Source: Lachnospiraceae bacterium (GTDB taxonomy: Bacteria > Bacillota > Clostridia > Lachnospirales > Lachnospiraceae). Taken from it: a stretch of DNA of 64,000 bases. The stretch is taken from positions 1 through 64,000 of the forward strand of contig JAQUWF010000003.1 in assembly GCA_028692975.1 (NCBI GenBank). Reading direction: 5' to 3'. Both the position numbers and the translations under genes were made by a program. This document shows, one piece after another, positions 35,153 to 43,384 of this stretch; the first letter of the stretch is position 1, and each line of letters starts with the position of its first letter. The notes below the pieces were generated by a model. It did not search any database. It saw only the letters and a list, made by a program, of their open reading frames with translations, and was not told the DNA's origin.

Positions 35153-36538
35153 TCAGTCAGCTGCTTTTGTATTTAATGCCCATGCTTTATTGAAATCATC
35201 AATAAAATTCTGTGAAAGGTAGCTGTCGTCATCAGAAACCAGCATGCTCAGATTTGTTGTGAATTCTGAGTTTGTTGCAGCATCCATAGCGGTAATAAAC
35301 AGCAATGTTCTGTATGTATCTGCATTCTTATATGCCTCCATACGCTTGATTTCCAGCGGGTTGGTCGGCTCTTTCGCGCCTTCTACGATAAAGTTCTCAG
35401 ACAGTCCGTTGTCCGCATGTCTCTGTGCCTCTGCTTTAAGGATTACTTTCAGTACATCGATGCAGGTATCTGTATTCTTTGCATGTGCATTGACCGCCCA
35501 TCCACCGTATACAGAGCCCCAGTTGAGCTGTACAGAGCCTGTAGGATATTTGTCATTGCCGGAAGGCCAGTTAAAGGTATCTGCTGTGAAGTCTACTTTG
35601 TCTGTAGTTACTTCGCCGTTGTACCATGACATGGTCGGCCACATAGCTGCTGTTCCGTTTGCGAACTCAGCCAGACAGTCACTGTCTCCCTTGGTTGCAG
35701 AATCCGGTGCGAATGCACCCATTTCTTTCAACTGGTCAAATACCTTCAAGGCTGCCACGATACGCTCATCTGTCCAGTCAACTTTACGGCTGTGCAGATC
35801 ATTCAACGCTTCCGGATCATAACTTGCGATCAGTGCGTCCATCATGAAGTAAGATGCAAATGTGGTGCTTGTTGTAATTGGATATACCCCATTATCTACC
35901 AGTGTCTGGCAGGCGCTCACGAATTCATCCATAGTAGTTGGCTCTGCGATGTTATATTTTTCAAACATGTCTTTGTTGAAGTAGATAACCGGTGTGTAAT
36001 AGTCATTCTGTCCAACGGTTACGTTGTAAAGTGTGTCTCCGCTGTAGAGCAGCTGCGGATTGGTGTAATTTGTCTTCAGCCAGTCATCCTTTTCCAGTCC
36101 TGGTGCCAGATCAAGGAAATCGCCTGCGGTAAGTAGCGTCTCGTAGATACCGGAATCAGAACAGAAGATGTCCGGAAGTTCGCCTGTAGCGCTCATGGTC
36201 TTTAATGCTTCTGCCTTGTCTGTGGTAATACCAGTGTAGTCAAAGTTGATGTCCGGGAACGCTTCTTCCAGTGCAGGTTTTACGTATTTCTCCATAACCT
36301 CCACCTGGGTGGAATCCGACTCCGCCCATGCGATGCTCACGCTGTCGCCGCCGGTGGCCTTGTCATCTTTTTTTGCTGTGTCGTCTGTTGCAGCCTTGTC
36401 ATCCTCAGTTGCAGCCTCTGTCGTCGTGTCTGCCTTCTTGTCGTCACTGCCTGTTGTTTCTTCGCTGCTTCCGCATCCCGGCAAAGCCAGTGCCATGCAC
36501 AGCGAGAGTGATAAACATAAGATTTTTTTCAGTTTCAT
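35153..36538 (-). CDS. ABC sugar transporter, solute-binding lipoprotein
   Basis: A 461-residue family 1 extracellular solute-binding protein. The signal peptide ends in a lipobox with ALPGCGSS (Cys22), then a low-complexity linker rich in Thr, Asp and Lys. The mature part follows SBP_bac_1 layout (PALEEAFPDINFDYTG, VTVGQNDYYTPVIYFNKDMFEKYNI). It delivers a carbohydrate, likely a mannoside, to the CUT1 permeases encoded at 39.7-41.5 kb. No ATPase gene is nearby; CUT1 systems often use a shared MsmK-type ATPase. It has its own promoter, separate from the permease operon, which allows higher expression. Confidence 0.92.
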   Translation of the reverse strand: MKLKKILCLSLSLCMALALPGCGSSEETTGSDDKKADTTTEAATEDDKAATDDTAKKDDKATGGDSVSIAWAESDSTQVEVMEKYVKPALEEAFPDINFDYTGITTDKAEALKTMSATGELPDIFCSDSGIYETLLTAGDFLDLAPGLEKDDWLKTNYTNPQLLYSGDTLYNVTVGQNDYYTPVIYFNKDMFEKYNIAEPTTMDEFVSACQTLVDNGVYPITTSTTFASYFMMDALIASYDPEALNDLHSRKVDWTDERIVAALKVFDQLKEMGAFAPDSATKGDSDCLAEFANGTAAMWPTMSWYNGEVTTDKVDFTADTFNWPSGNDKYPTGSVQLNWGSVYGGWAVNAHAKNTDTCIDVLKVILKAEAQRHADNGLSENFIVEGAKEPTNPLEIKRMEAYKNADTYRTLLFITAMDAATNSEFTTNLSMLVSDDDSYLSQNFIDDFNKAWALNTKAAD

Positions 36539-36570
36539 TTTTTTCCTCCCTGAATTTATTTGATGATTGT

Positions 36571-36600
36571 ATTATAATCCCCGGAGTTTTTTCAGGGGGT
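36571..36600 (-). promoter_or_regulatory. Promoter of the SBP-URO-D-HAD-GH38-manA operon, weak -35
   Basis: A consensus TATAAT is present (36571-36576), but the 17-bp-spaced -35 position holds only a C-rich CCCCCT. That fits a promoter needing an activator such as the YesN-like regulator encoded next to it. Confidence 0.55.
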
Positions 36601-36615
36601 ATCGTATTTTAGTAC

Positions 36616-37875
36616 TCAGTTCAAATATTTTGGTTTCCCATGTTTCGTCTTACCATTCTCCCGCTCTTTTTTCTGCACGAGTTCCACATACTGATATGGA
36701 GTGATGCCAAATTCCTTCTTGAAACAGCGGTAGAAATATTTCACGTCCAGATATCCTACGCTCCAGGCGATCTTTACCATATTGCCCGCATCGCTGCACA
36801 GTGCATCCGCCGCCCGCGTCATGCGGAACCGCAGGATATACTGGCTGACTGTCATGCCGATCTCCTTGGCAAACTGTGCACTTAAATACGAATAATTGGC
36901 ATACAGTTCCTGGGCGATTTTATTTAGTGTCAGTTCAGAGTCTGTGTAATGTTCATGAATGTATTCCAGCATTTTCGTAATCAGCGGTGAGGTGGTGATC
37001 TCCGTCATATTCTGCTCAGCCTGAGCTCTGGAAGCAGGAATTTTCCCATAATCTTCACAATATTCGCCCACACCTGCAACCACCGTACAGACCATTTCCT
37101 TCATGAAACGGATCTGCAGTTTCTGCATGAGTGCCCGCATCTGCATAGTATTCCAGTCCTGTCTGGACACATTTCCAAAAAGGATAAAACCGCCGTCGTA
37201 AGAGCAGTATACTGCATAACAGCCTTCCCCCATCTCCTGATGGACCATATCCATAATCTTGCTGTCCCAGTCCGCCGTGGTAAATCCCACCAGATTCCGC
37301 ACATCCACCTTCAGGCAGCATACGCCGTATCCCCCCTTCTCAATAGGGAGATTCAGATGTTCGCATTCATAGAGGAACCGCTCTGCCGGAATTTCCGGCT
37401 CATCCTCCAGCACCATGCGCAGAAAGTTTCTTCTATTATTATCTGCATTTTTCTCTGCCCAGAAGCGCAGACTGTTATATTCCTTTTTCTGCTCTTTCCT
37501 GATATCCAGTTCGTCCACCATCTGTTGTACGCTTCGGATCAGTTCCTCATCGTCCACAGGCTTGACTACGAAATATTTGACCCCCAGTTCCATGCCCCGC
37601 CTGGCATATTCGAATTCGCTGTATCCAGTGACAATAACACAGATGGTTTCCGGCAGAAGTTTCCTAATCTGTTCCGTCATCTCCAGCCCGTCCATGAACG
37701 GCATATTGATGTCGGCCAGGACAATATCCGGCTGCAGCGCAAGTGCCTGCTCGATCCCATCCTTTCCGTTGTTCGCCTCACCACAGATGGTACATCCGTA
37801 TTCTTCCCATGTAATAGTGTGGCGCAGGGCCTCCCTGGCAAAATATTCATCATCCACAAGCAGTATTTTATACAT
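36616..37875 (-). CDS. YesN-type response regulator (receiver + AraC DNA-binding domain)
   Basis: A 419-residue regulator: an N-terminal receiver (KILLVDDEYFAREAL, phosphorylation Asp in IVLADINMPFMDG, Lys in FVVKPV), a central region of about 170 residues, and a C-terminal AraC HTH pair (SYLSAQFAKEIGMTVSQYI and VGYLDVKYFYRCFKKEFG). It pairs with the histidine kinase directly upstream (4-bp gap) and probably activates the surrounding transport and mannosidase genes. It lies just after the transporter permeases and kinase and just before the solute-binding protein promoter. Confidence 0.93.
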   Translation of the reverse strand: MYKILLVDDEYFAREALRHTITWEEYGCTICGEANNGKDGIEQALALQPDIVLADINMPFMDGLEMTEQIRKLLPETICVIVTGYSEFEYARRGMELGVKYFVVKPVDDEELIRSVQQMVDELDIRKEQKKEYNSLRFWAEKNADNNRRNFLRMVLEDEPEIPAERFLYECEHLNLPIEKGGYGVCCLKVDVRNLVGFTTADWDSKIMDMVHQEMGEGCYAVYCSYDGGFILFGNVSRQDWNTMQMRALMQKLQIRFMKEMVCTVVAGVGEYCEDYGKIPASRAQAEQNMTEITTSPLITKMLEYIHEHYTDSELTLNKIAQELYANYSYLSAQFAKEIGMTVSQYILRFRMTRAADALCSDAGNMVKIAWSVGYLDVKYFYRCFKKEFGITPYQYVELVQKKERENGKTKHGKPKYLN

Positions 37876-37878
37876 AAA

Positions 37879-39684
37879 TCAGACCTCTTTTTCTTTCCTG
37901 GGCAGATGCAGTGTGCATCTGGTCCATTTCCCTTCCTCACTGTCCATTTCCATATAGAAACTGTCTCCGCATAACAATTTCAGCCTCTGATTCACATTCA
38001 GCACACCGAAGGATCTGGTCAGGCTGCTTCCGGTGCAAAGGCTCGTCCTGATTTTTTCCAGACGTTTCGGTGATATACCCATGCCGTTATCCCAGACCGT
38101 GATAATCAGTTCCTGTACCTCTTCCTCCCAAATAGCCCGGATAATGACTCTGCATTTTTCGCCATTTGGCCGCAGGCCATGATGGAATACATTTTCCACC
38201 AGCGGCTGTATCGTCAGTTTTGGTATCTCATAATCTGCTGCTGCCTCATCATAATCGATGGTAAATTCCACGTATTCAATATAGCGCATCTGCTGCAGCA
38301 CCAGATAATTGTGTGTCAGTTCCATCTCATCCCGCAAAGATACAGTCTCGGCACCGGCTGAGAGTGACAGCCGGTAAAAGCTGACCAGATTCTGTATGGC
38401 AGCCTGCGCCCGCTCCGGCTTGTCCAGTTTGATGAGCGAAGAAATCATTCCCATGGTATTGTACAGGAAGTGGGGAACAATCTGGGCCTGCAGCAATTTC
38501 ACCTCATTGTGCCGCCTCTGCCGCTGTTCCTGATAGATCTGCTCCGCTGATTCATCCAGTTTGTCCATAAGTGTATTAAATTCCTGTCCAAGTACTGCCA
38601 TCTCACCCTGGTCAGCCACGGCAAATCTTGGTTTCCCCTCATTCTCCCCCGACTCGATCTTGCGCATGACACCGATCAGTTCATAAAGAGGATTGGTCAC
38701 GCTTTTTGATACAATCCATGAAATGAGTACGGTGGCCAGCATGGTAAGAAACAGCATAATCTGCATGAACACGCCCAGATCTCTTTGCTGCACAGCCACC
38801 TGACGCAGGGCGGTTTTCCCCACCAGCCTCCAGTTGGTTCCCTCGATTTTGCTGCTCATATATAGCACAGGCACACCATCCGGCTGCTTCAGCAGAATCT
38901 CTTTTTTCTGCAGGCAGTCCGTATACTGCTCCTTCGTAATCCCCAAGGTTTCTTTTGCCGGGCGGTACAGGCACTCTTTGTTCCCTCCGGCTATGACTCT
39001 GTCGTCTTCATCCACCAGATAGAACTGCCGGTCCTCCGGATCTTCTGCATTTGCAAGCACATCCGCAAAACTGGATTCCCGCACGAAGACCACCGCCGAG
39101 CCTAACTGTACCCCTTCCGAACTCTGCACAGACTTGACTACCGAGAACACATACTCCGGTTTATTCTGGTACTTACCGATACTCTGTAGCGTCAGCAGAT
39201 TGGTCCACTGGACCTCCTTGCTCTCCTCAGCCTTCTCCAGCACGGATTCCGGTATGATATCCGTATCATAAGAAGACGGTGAATTCAGGAAACAGTACAC
39301 CGGATTTCGCTCCACATACATACCCATACCGGCCAGCCTGGAAGTAGAATAAACCAGCCGGATGCTTATCTTCTGCCACTGATTCTGCAGGGTCAGCCGG
39401 TTCTTGATACGCTCCTCCGGTGTCATGCTCCCATACCCGGCCATGGCTTCCTGCAAAGGCCGATCAAGGGACATGTATTTGGCAAAATCTTCCGTATAAG
39501 AAATGAGCGTCTCCATATTCTTCTGTCTCGCCGCCGTAGTCTCCCGATAATCTTCCACTGCCCGATCCGTGATCAGCGTGGAAAACCTTTTGTTGCACAC
39601 CATCCAGAAGATCAGCAGCAAAGCCACCGTCACCACTGTCGTCGACACAAAAATAATGTATTTGAGTTTCATTCCCTTTTTCAT
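37879..39684 (-). CDS. YesM-type sensor histidine kinase
   Basis: About 601 residues from the ATG at 39684. TM1 near the N terminus (YIIFVSTTVVTVALLLIFW), an extracellular sensor domain of about 270 residues, TM2 (QIMLFLTMLATVLISWIVS), HAMP, then a His_kinase domain with the phospho-His in QIVPHFLYNTMG and an HATPase_c with DNGMGI. The sensor probably sees an extracellular sugar or the sugar-loaded binding protein. The start is set by an AGAGGAAAA site; an open frame continues to 39750. Cognate to the YesN regulator. Confidence 0.92.
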   Translation of the reverse strand: MKKGMKLKYIIFVSTTVVTVALLLIFWMVCNKRFSTLITDRAVEDYRETTAARQKNMETLISYTEDFAKYMSLDRPLQEAMAGYGSMTPEERIKNRLTLQNQWQKISIRLVYSTSRLAGMGMYVERNPVYCFLNSPSSYDTDIIPESVLEKAEESKEVQWTNLLTLQSIGKYQNKPEYVFSVVKSVQSSEGVQLGSAVVFVRESSFADVLANAEDPEDRQFYLVDEDDRVIAGGNKECLYRPAKETLGITKEQYTDCLQKKEILLKQPDGVPVLYMSSKIEGTNWRLVGKTALRQVAVQQRDLGVFMQIMLFLTMLATVLISWIVSKSVTNPLYELIGVMRKIESGENEGKPRFAVADQGEMAVLGQEFNTLMDKLDESAEQIYQEQRQRRHNEVKLLQAQIVPHFLYNTMGMISSLIKLDKPERAQAAIQNLVSFYRLSLSAGAETVSLRDEMELTHNYLVLQQMRYIEYVEFTIDYDEAAADYEIPKLTIQPLVENVFHHGLRPNGEKCRVIIRAIWEEEVQELIITVWDNGMGISPKRLEKIRTSLCTGSSLTRSFGVLNVNQRLKLLCGDSFYMEMDSEEGKWTRCTLHLPRKEKEV

Positions 39685-39763
39685 ACTGTTTTCCTCTTTA
39701 CGCACGATAACGCACATGCAGACAGCGTTTCTGCCCACATGTACGTCCATGCTTTATATATTT

Positions 39764-40606
39764 TTATTTTAGTCCTGCCGAAACGCTCATGGCACCCTCG
39801 ATCTGTCTGCAGCCCAGGGTATAGATTACGATGATCGGCAATGTAGTCAGCGTAACCGCCGCGCCGATAACGCCCCAGTGTGTCATATCAAAGGCACTGA
39901 AGAATGCATATAATGCAATGGTTACCGTACGCATCTGCTCACCCATGGCGATAACACTGGCCAGTGAAAATTCATTCCATACAAAAATATACACCATAAC
40001 CATCTGAGTCACAATAGCAGGTTTCACCAGAGGAAGCATAATCTTTACGAAAGCCCGGTATACACCGCATCCGTCTATGGCTGCCGCCTCCTCCAGCTCC
40101 ACCGGAATATTCCGGAAAAAAGCACATATCATCAAAATGCTCGAGGCCATATTAAAGGCCGCATAGGGCAATATAAGCGCCCAGTATGTATTCTTCAGCC
40201 CCAGATCCACCACCAGACGGTATACCGGAATCATGAGTACTGCAATAGGGATGATCATTCCGATGGTGAAGTACATACGAAGCAAATCGGAATGCTTCAT
40301 GCGCATTCTGGTCAGTGCGTAAGCGACCATAACGCTGAGTGCCAGACACAAAATACAGGCACCCGCCGTATAAATAATACTGTTTAGCATGACCTGTGGG
40401 ATATCGATCTTGCCCCAGGCTGCCGTATAGTTTTCAAGATGGAACTCCGTGGGGAGTCCATACGGATCACTGCTGGCCTGTATCTTGTCCTTGAAAGACA
40501 GGTTGATCATCCAGTACATGGGATATAAAAACATGACGGAGAATGCCAACAATACCGCTGCCAGTGCTCCCTTTCCTACTTTTGATTTTACTGATCCACT
40601 CTTCAT
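39764..40606 (-). CDS. ABC sugar transporter permease, MalG/CUT1 type
   Basis: About 280 residues, six predicted membrane helices. The EAA loop reads EEAAAIDGCGVYRAFVKIMLPLVKP, where the ATPase docks. The start at 40606 is chosen for spacing from AAGGGGTG; ATG 40612 is possible. The upstream permease gene ends 8-14 bp before. It forms the heterodimeric membrane part with the MalF-type permease. Confidence 0.92.
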   Translation of the reverse strand: MKSGSVKSKVGKGALAAVLLAFSVMFLYPMYWMINLSFKDKIQASSDPYGLPTEFHLENYTAAWGKIDIPQVMLNSIIYTAGACILCLALSVMVAYALTRMRMKHSDLLRMYFTIGMIIPIAVLMIPVYRLVVDLGLKNTYWALILPYAAFNMASSILMICAFFRNIPVELEEAAAIDGCGVYRAFVKIMLPLVKPAIVTQMVMVYIFVWNEFSLASVIAMGEQMRTVTIALYAFFSAFDMTHWGVIGAAVTLTTLPIIVIYTLGCRQIEGAMSVSAGLK

Positions 40607-40619
40607 TCTCATTCACCCC

Positions 40620-41501
40620 TTAATATTTTATTTCTTCATGTGCTACGAATCGGTTGATCAAACATGCCCATACAATGCATTCGATCAAAAACAGTAAGGC
40701 GATGGCACAGCCATATCCAAACCGGCTGGACTGGAAGGACTGATAATACATCTCATACAGAACCGTCCTGGAAGAACTTCCCGGTCCACCTGCCGTCATA
40801 ACAGAGATCAGACCATACATACCCAGCGTACCTGTGGTAGCACCGGTCAATACGTATTTCAACATATCCTGCAGAAGCGGAATCGTGATACGTTTGCTGA
40901 TCTGGAAGAAATTCGCTCCGTCCAGCGTCGCTGCCTCGTAGAATTCAGGTGGAATAGATTTGAGTCCTGTGTAGAAAAGGATCGCATTGTATCCTATGTA
41001 CTGCCAAACATACGCCACACCGATACAGATCATGGCCGTTTTTGGATTGGACAACCATGAATTCACCGCCCCGTCAAGGCCTATGGCCCGCAGAAATGTA
41101 TTGACGATACCCCAGTCTGTGTTGAATACGCCCAGAAACATTTTACCAATAACTGCTACAGACAGAATGGATGGAAACAGTGCTGCAAATTTGAAGATAT
41201 TGCGCACTACCTTGTTGGTCCGGTCCAGCATCAGTGCCAGAAGCAGTGACACGGGAATACCGATTAAAAGTTCCATGAGCAGGATTCCATATGTTCTGAT
41301 ATGGCTGCTCCAGAATACGTCTGAGGTCAATGCCGTCTTGTAATTCAAGAAGCCGACCCACCCTTGGTTTGCAACGCCGTTATGATTCTGCAAACTCATG
41401 ATAAAACATGGGAAAATCGCATAAATGACGAACAGGCTAAACAGTGCAAAGCCCGGTATCAAAAATACTAATTTTGCCCGATTTGAATAAAATTTCCGCA
41501 T
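40620..41501 (-). CDS. ABC sugar transporter permease, MalF/UgpA CUT1 type
   Basis: A 293-residue membrane protein with six helices. EAA loop: YEAATLDGANFFQISKRITIPLL. First gene of the permease-kinase-regulator operon, behind a TATAAT promoter. It begins with an arginine-lysine-rich head and a helix LVFLIPGFALFSLFVIYAIF. A GGAGG site precedes the start. Confidence 0.93.
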   Translation of the reverse strand: MRKFYSNRAKLVFLIPGFALFSLFVIYAIFPCFIMSLQNHNGVANQGWVGFLNYKTALTSDVFWSSHIRTYGILLMELLIGIPVSLLLALMLDRTNKVVRNIFKFAALFPSILSVAVIGKMFLGVFNTDWGIVNTFLRAIGLDGAVNSWLSNPKTAMICIGVAYVWQYIGYNAILFYTGLKSIPPEFYEAATLDGANFFQISKRITIPLLQDMLKYVLTGATTGTLGMYGLISVMTAGGPGSSSRTVLYEMYYQSFQSSRFGYGCAIALLFLIECIVWACLINRFVAHEEIKY

Positions 41502-41542
41502 AAAACATTCCCTCCTATTTCTTTCCTCTCATTTCTGTTTTT

Positions 41543-41571
41543 ATTATAAAAGTTTGTTCCTTTCTGTCGGG
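41543..41571 (-). promoter_or_regulatory. Promoter of the permease-YesMN operon, weak -35
   Basis: TATAAT (41543-41548) is consensus, but the best -35 is CCGACA at 16 bp or CCCGAC at 17 bp. Similar to the promoter ahead of the binding protein, this suggests activator dependence. Confidence 0.5.
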
Positions 41572-41612
41572 AACACATTTTTTGCAAACAGAGTATTTAT
41601 TTTGGTTTCCTG

Positions 41613-42257
41613 TCAGCCCCCATATCTCCAGTCGCTTTCCGCATCTGCAGACTTCGGCATACACTTAAGAAGCACCGGCTCCGCCACATGAGATGCCCAG
41701 ACCATGCCAAGCGGCGGCAAAATCACCAGTCCCACTGGCAGGTATCCACAGACAAAAGCCACGCCTGCCAGCAGGAGCACCAGAAGCAGCCCGCGGAGAA
41801 AATACCGTACTGTAATCTTATAATTAAGCTGCAGCAGCGCGCCCATGGACATGTCCAGTCGGGAAAAAAGCGGGATCAGCCACTGCAGATTCATCGCGTA
41901 CAACAACACTACCAGCATCCCTATGGTTAGAAGAAACAGTCTGGCATAGCCAGTCATTACCCCAGCCATAAGGAACCGCAGGAAGAAATATATCCCGGTG
42001 CCCACCGCGCCATATAATACAGTCAGTCCCACGCCCTGTTTCAGATTTTTCTTATAGGCACTGACGAATTCTTCCAATGCCTTTCCTCTCTCGTAGCGCA
42101 CACATTTCACAGCCGTGTGATACAGGGAAGCCGTGGAGGTGAGGATCGTCACCACCGGCAGACACCCCACTACCCACATAAGAGCCAGAAGTATCATATC
42201 CAGAATCTTTGCACTGGCCGTATAAAATTTACCGTCTACACGAAATAAATTACCCAT
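41613..42257 (-). CDS. YesL-like membrane protein (DUF624)
   Basis: A 214-residue polytopic membrane protein with about five helices (ILDMILLALMWVVGCLPVVTILTS; YFLRGLLLVLLLAGVAFVCGYL). The N-terminal NLFRVDGKFYTAS and the TSTASLYHTAVKCVRYERG segment are typical of DUF624/YesL proteins. YesL homologues accompany YesMN and CUT1 transporters; their role is unknown. It starts immediately after the stop of the esterase gene (TAG-ATG), so the two are cotranscribed. Confidence 0.85.
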   Translation of the reverse strand: MGNLFRVDGKFYTASAKILDMILLALMWVVGCLPVVTILTSTASLYHTAVKCVRYERGKALEEFVSAYKKNLKQGVGLTVLYGAVGTGIYFFLRFLMAGVMTGYARLFLLTIGMLVVLLYAMNLQWLIPLFSRLDMSMGALLQLNYKITVRYFLRGLLLVLLLAGVAFVCGYLPVGLVILPPLGMVWASHVAEPVLLKCMPKSADAESDWRYGG

Positions 42258-43226
42258 CTACTTGTTTTCTCCCTTCTGTTTCCATTGTTCTTTCCAGAAA
42301 TCCACCGCCTCATCCAGCCAGCCCTCAGCCTGTGTCCCGTCCGCGGCACCCAGCGAATGGCCGCCCTGCTCCACCGGTCGGAACCGGTATGGAATATGAT
42401 ACTTATCCAGGGCTTTCACCAAACACAGGCTGTTGGAAAAAGGTACCGCCGGATCATCCTTACACTGCCAGAGATACACCGGTGGATAATCCTCATTTAC
42501 ATGGCAGTTCACGCTGTACGCATCCATGCGTTCTCTGGTCTGCTCCGTCCCAAGGATCCGGGTTAGAAAAGCAGCATCTCTCTCATTCCTGGTCATGGTA
42601 CTCAGATCCATCGGTGCGTAAGCCAGGAAAAGTGCCGCCGGCTTGGGCATCTGGTATCTGACGCATCCCATGTCCGTTCCCCAGATTCCACAAAGATGTC
42701 CCCCTGCAGAAAATCCTGCCGCCGCATAATCCGTCTTGCAGACCCGAAACTGTGCTGCGTGCTGGATAATATAATCCACCGCCTTTGCCAGATCCTCCAG
42801 TGGTTGGGGAAACAAATCCGTCTCCCCCACCCGGTAAGTCAGGATAAAGGCGGTAAAGCCCAGTTCATTGATGCGCTTCGCCGCAGGAAGGGCTTCTACC
42901 AGAGAGCATACGCTCTCATATCCACCGCCCGCACACAAAATCACAAAGGGCCGATCTGCTTCTCCCGGCAGATACAAAAAACCGGTTTCTCCGGCCTCGC
43001 CGCCAAAATCATAGTCCACCTTCAGTCCCTCACGCACGCGGTCCCGCAGATACCGGGCACTTTCAGCCATGGCCGTACCATTCCATCCGGGATAATGATC
43101 TCCCATCTCACATAACCTCATGTCCCTTGGAACATCTGCTCCCAGCATAAGATATTGTCCAAATCCGGAAAATTCCGGGAGATTCAAAATATCATCCATG
43201 GTGCTTGTCACTGTGATTTTACTCAT
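42258..43226 (-). CDS. Alpha/beta-hydrolase, esterase/acetylxylan-esterase-like
   Basis: A 322-residue hydrolase without signal peptide. The oxyanion strand CAGGGYESVCSL and nucleophile elbow GFSAGGHLCG are clear, an Asp in DDPAVP and a His near the end (QGGHSLG) complete a Ser-Asp-His triad. It resembles cytoplasmic carbohydrate esterases of the BD-FAE/Axe-like type that remove acetyl groups from oligosaccharides. First gene of its operon with the YesL-like gene; in this locus it may deacetylate imported mannosides. Substrate inferred from context. Confidence 0.85.
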   Translation of the reverse strand: MSKITVTSTMDDILNLPEFSGFGQYLMLGADVPRDMRLCEMGDHYPGWNGTAMAESARYLRDRVREGLKVDYDFGGEAGETGFLYLPGEADRPFVILCAGGGYESVCSLVEALPAAKRINELGFTAFILTYRVGETDLFPQPLEDLAKAVDYIIQHAAQFRVCKTDYAAAGFSAGGHLCGIWGTDMGCVRYQMPKPAALFLAYAPMDLSTMTRNERDAAFLTRILGTEQTRERMDAYSVNCHVNEDYPPVYLWQCKDDPAVPFSNSLCLVKALDKYHIPYRFRPVEQGGHSLGAADGTQAEGWLDEAVDFWKEQWKQKGENK

Positions 43227-43254
43227 CTTTTCATCCCTCTCCGCCTTTTGTTTT

Positions 43255-43277
43255 ATTATAGCAGGAGGAAAATTTCC
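43255..43277 (-). promoter_or_regulatory. Promoter of the esterase-yesL operon with a short palindrome
   Basis: TATAAT (43255-43260) with no recognisable -35. GGAAAATTTCC, an 11-bp palindrome with odd centre, lies just upstream at 43267-43277, where a regulator could bind. Confidence 0.5.
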
Positions 43278-43334
43278 CTTGGGATGATATTTTTTTGTAA
43301 TTGGAGAATTATTTTAGGCTTCTCTATTAAACAA

Positions 43335-43365
43335 CAAAAAAACGACCGGGTTCTGACACCCAGTC
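43335..43365 (-). terminator. Terminator of aspS
   Basis: Minus-strand stem GACTGGGT/ACCCGGTC (one G-T pair) followed by about seven T. Confidence 0.85.
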
Positions 43366-43384
43366 ATTTTCTGATTATAATATC

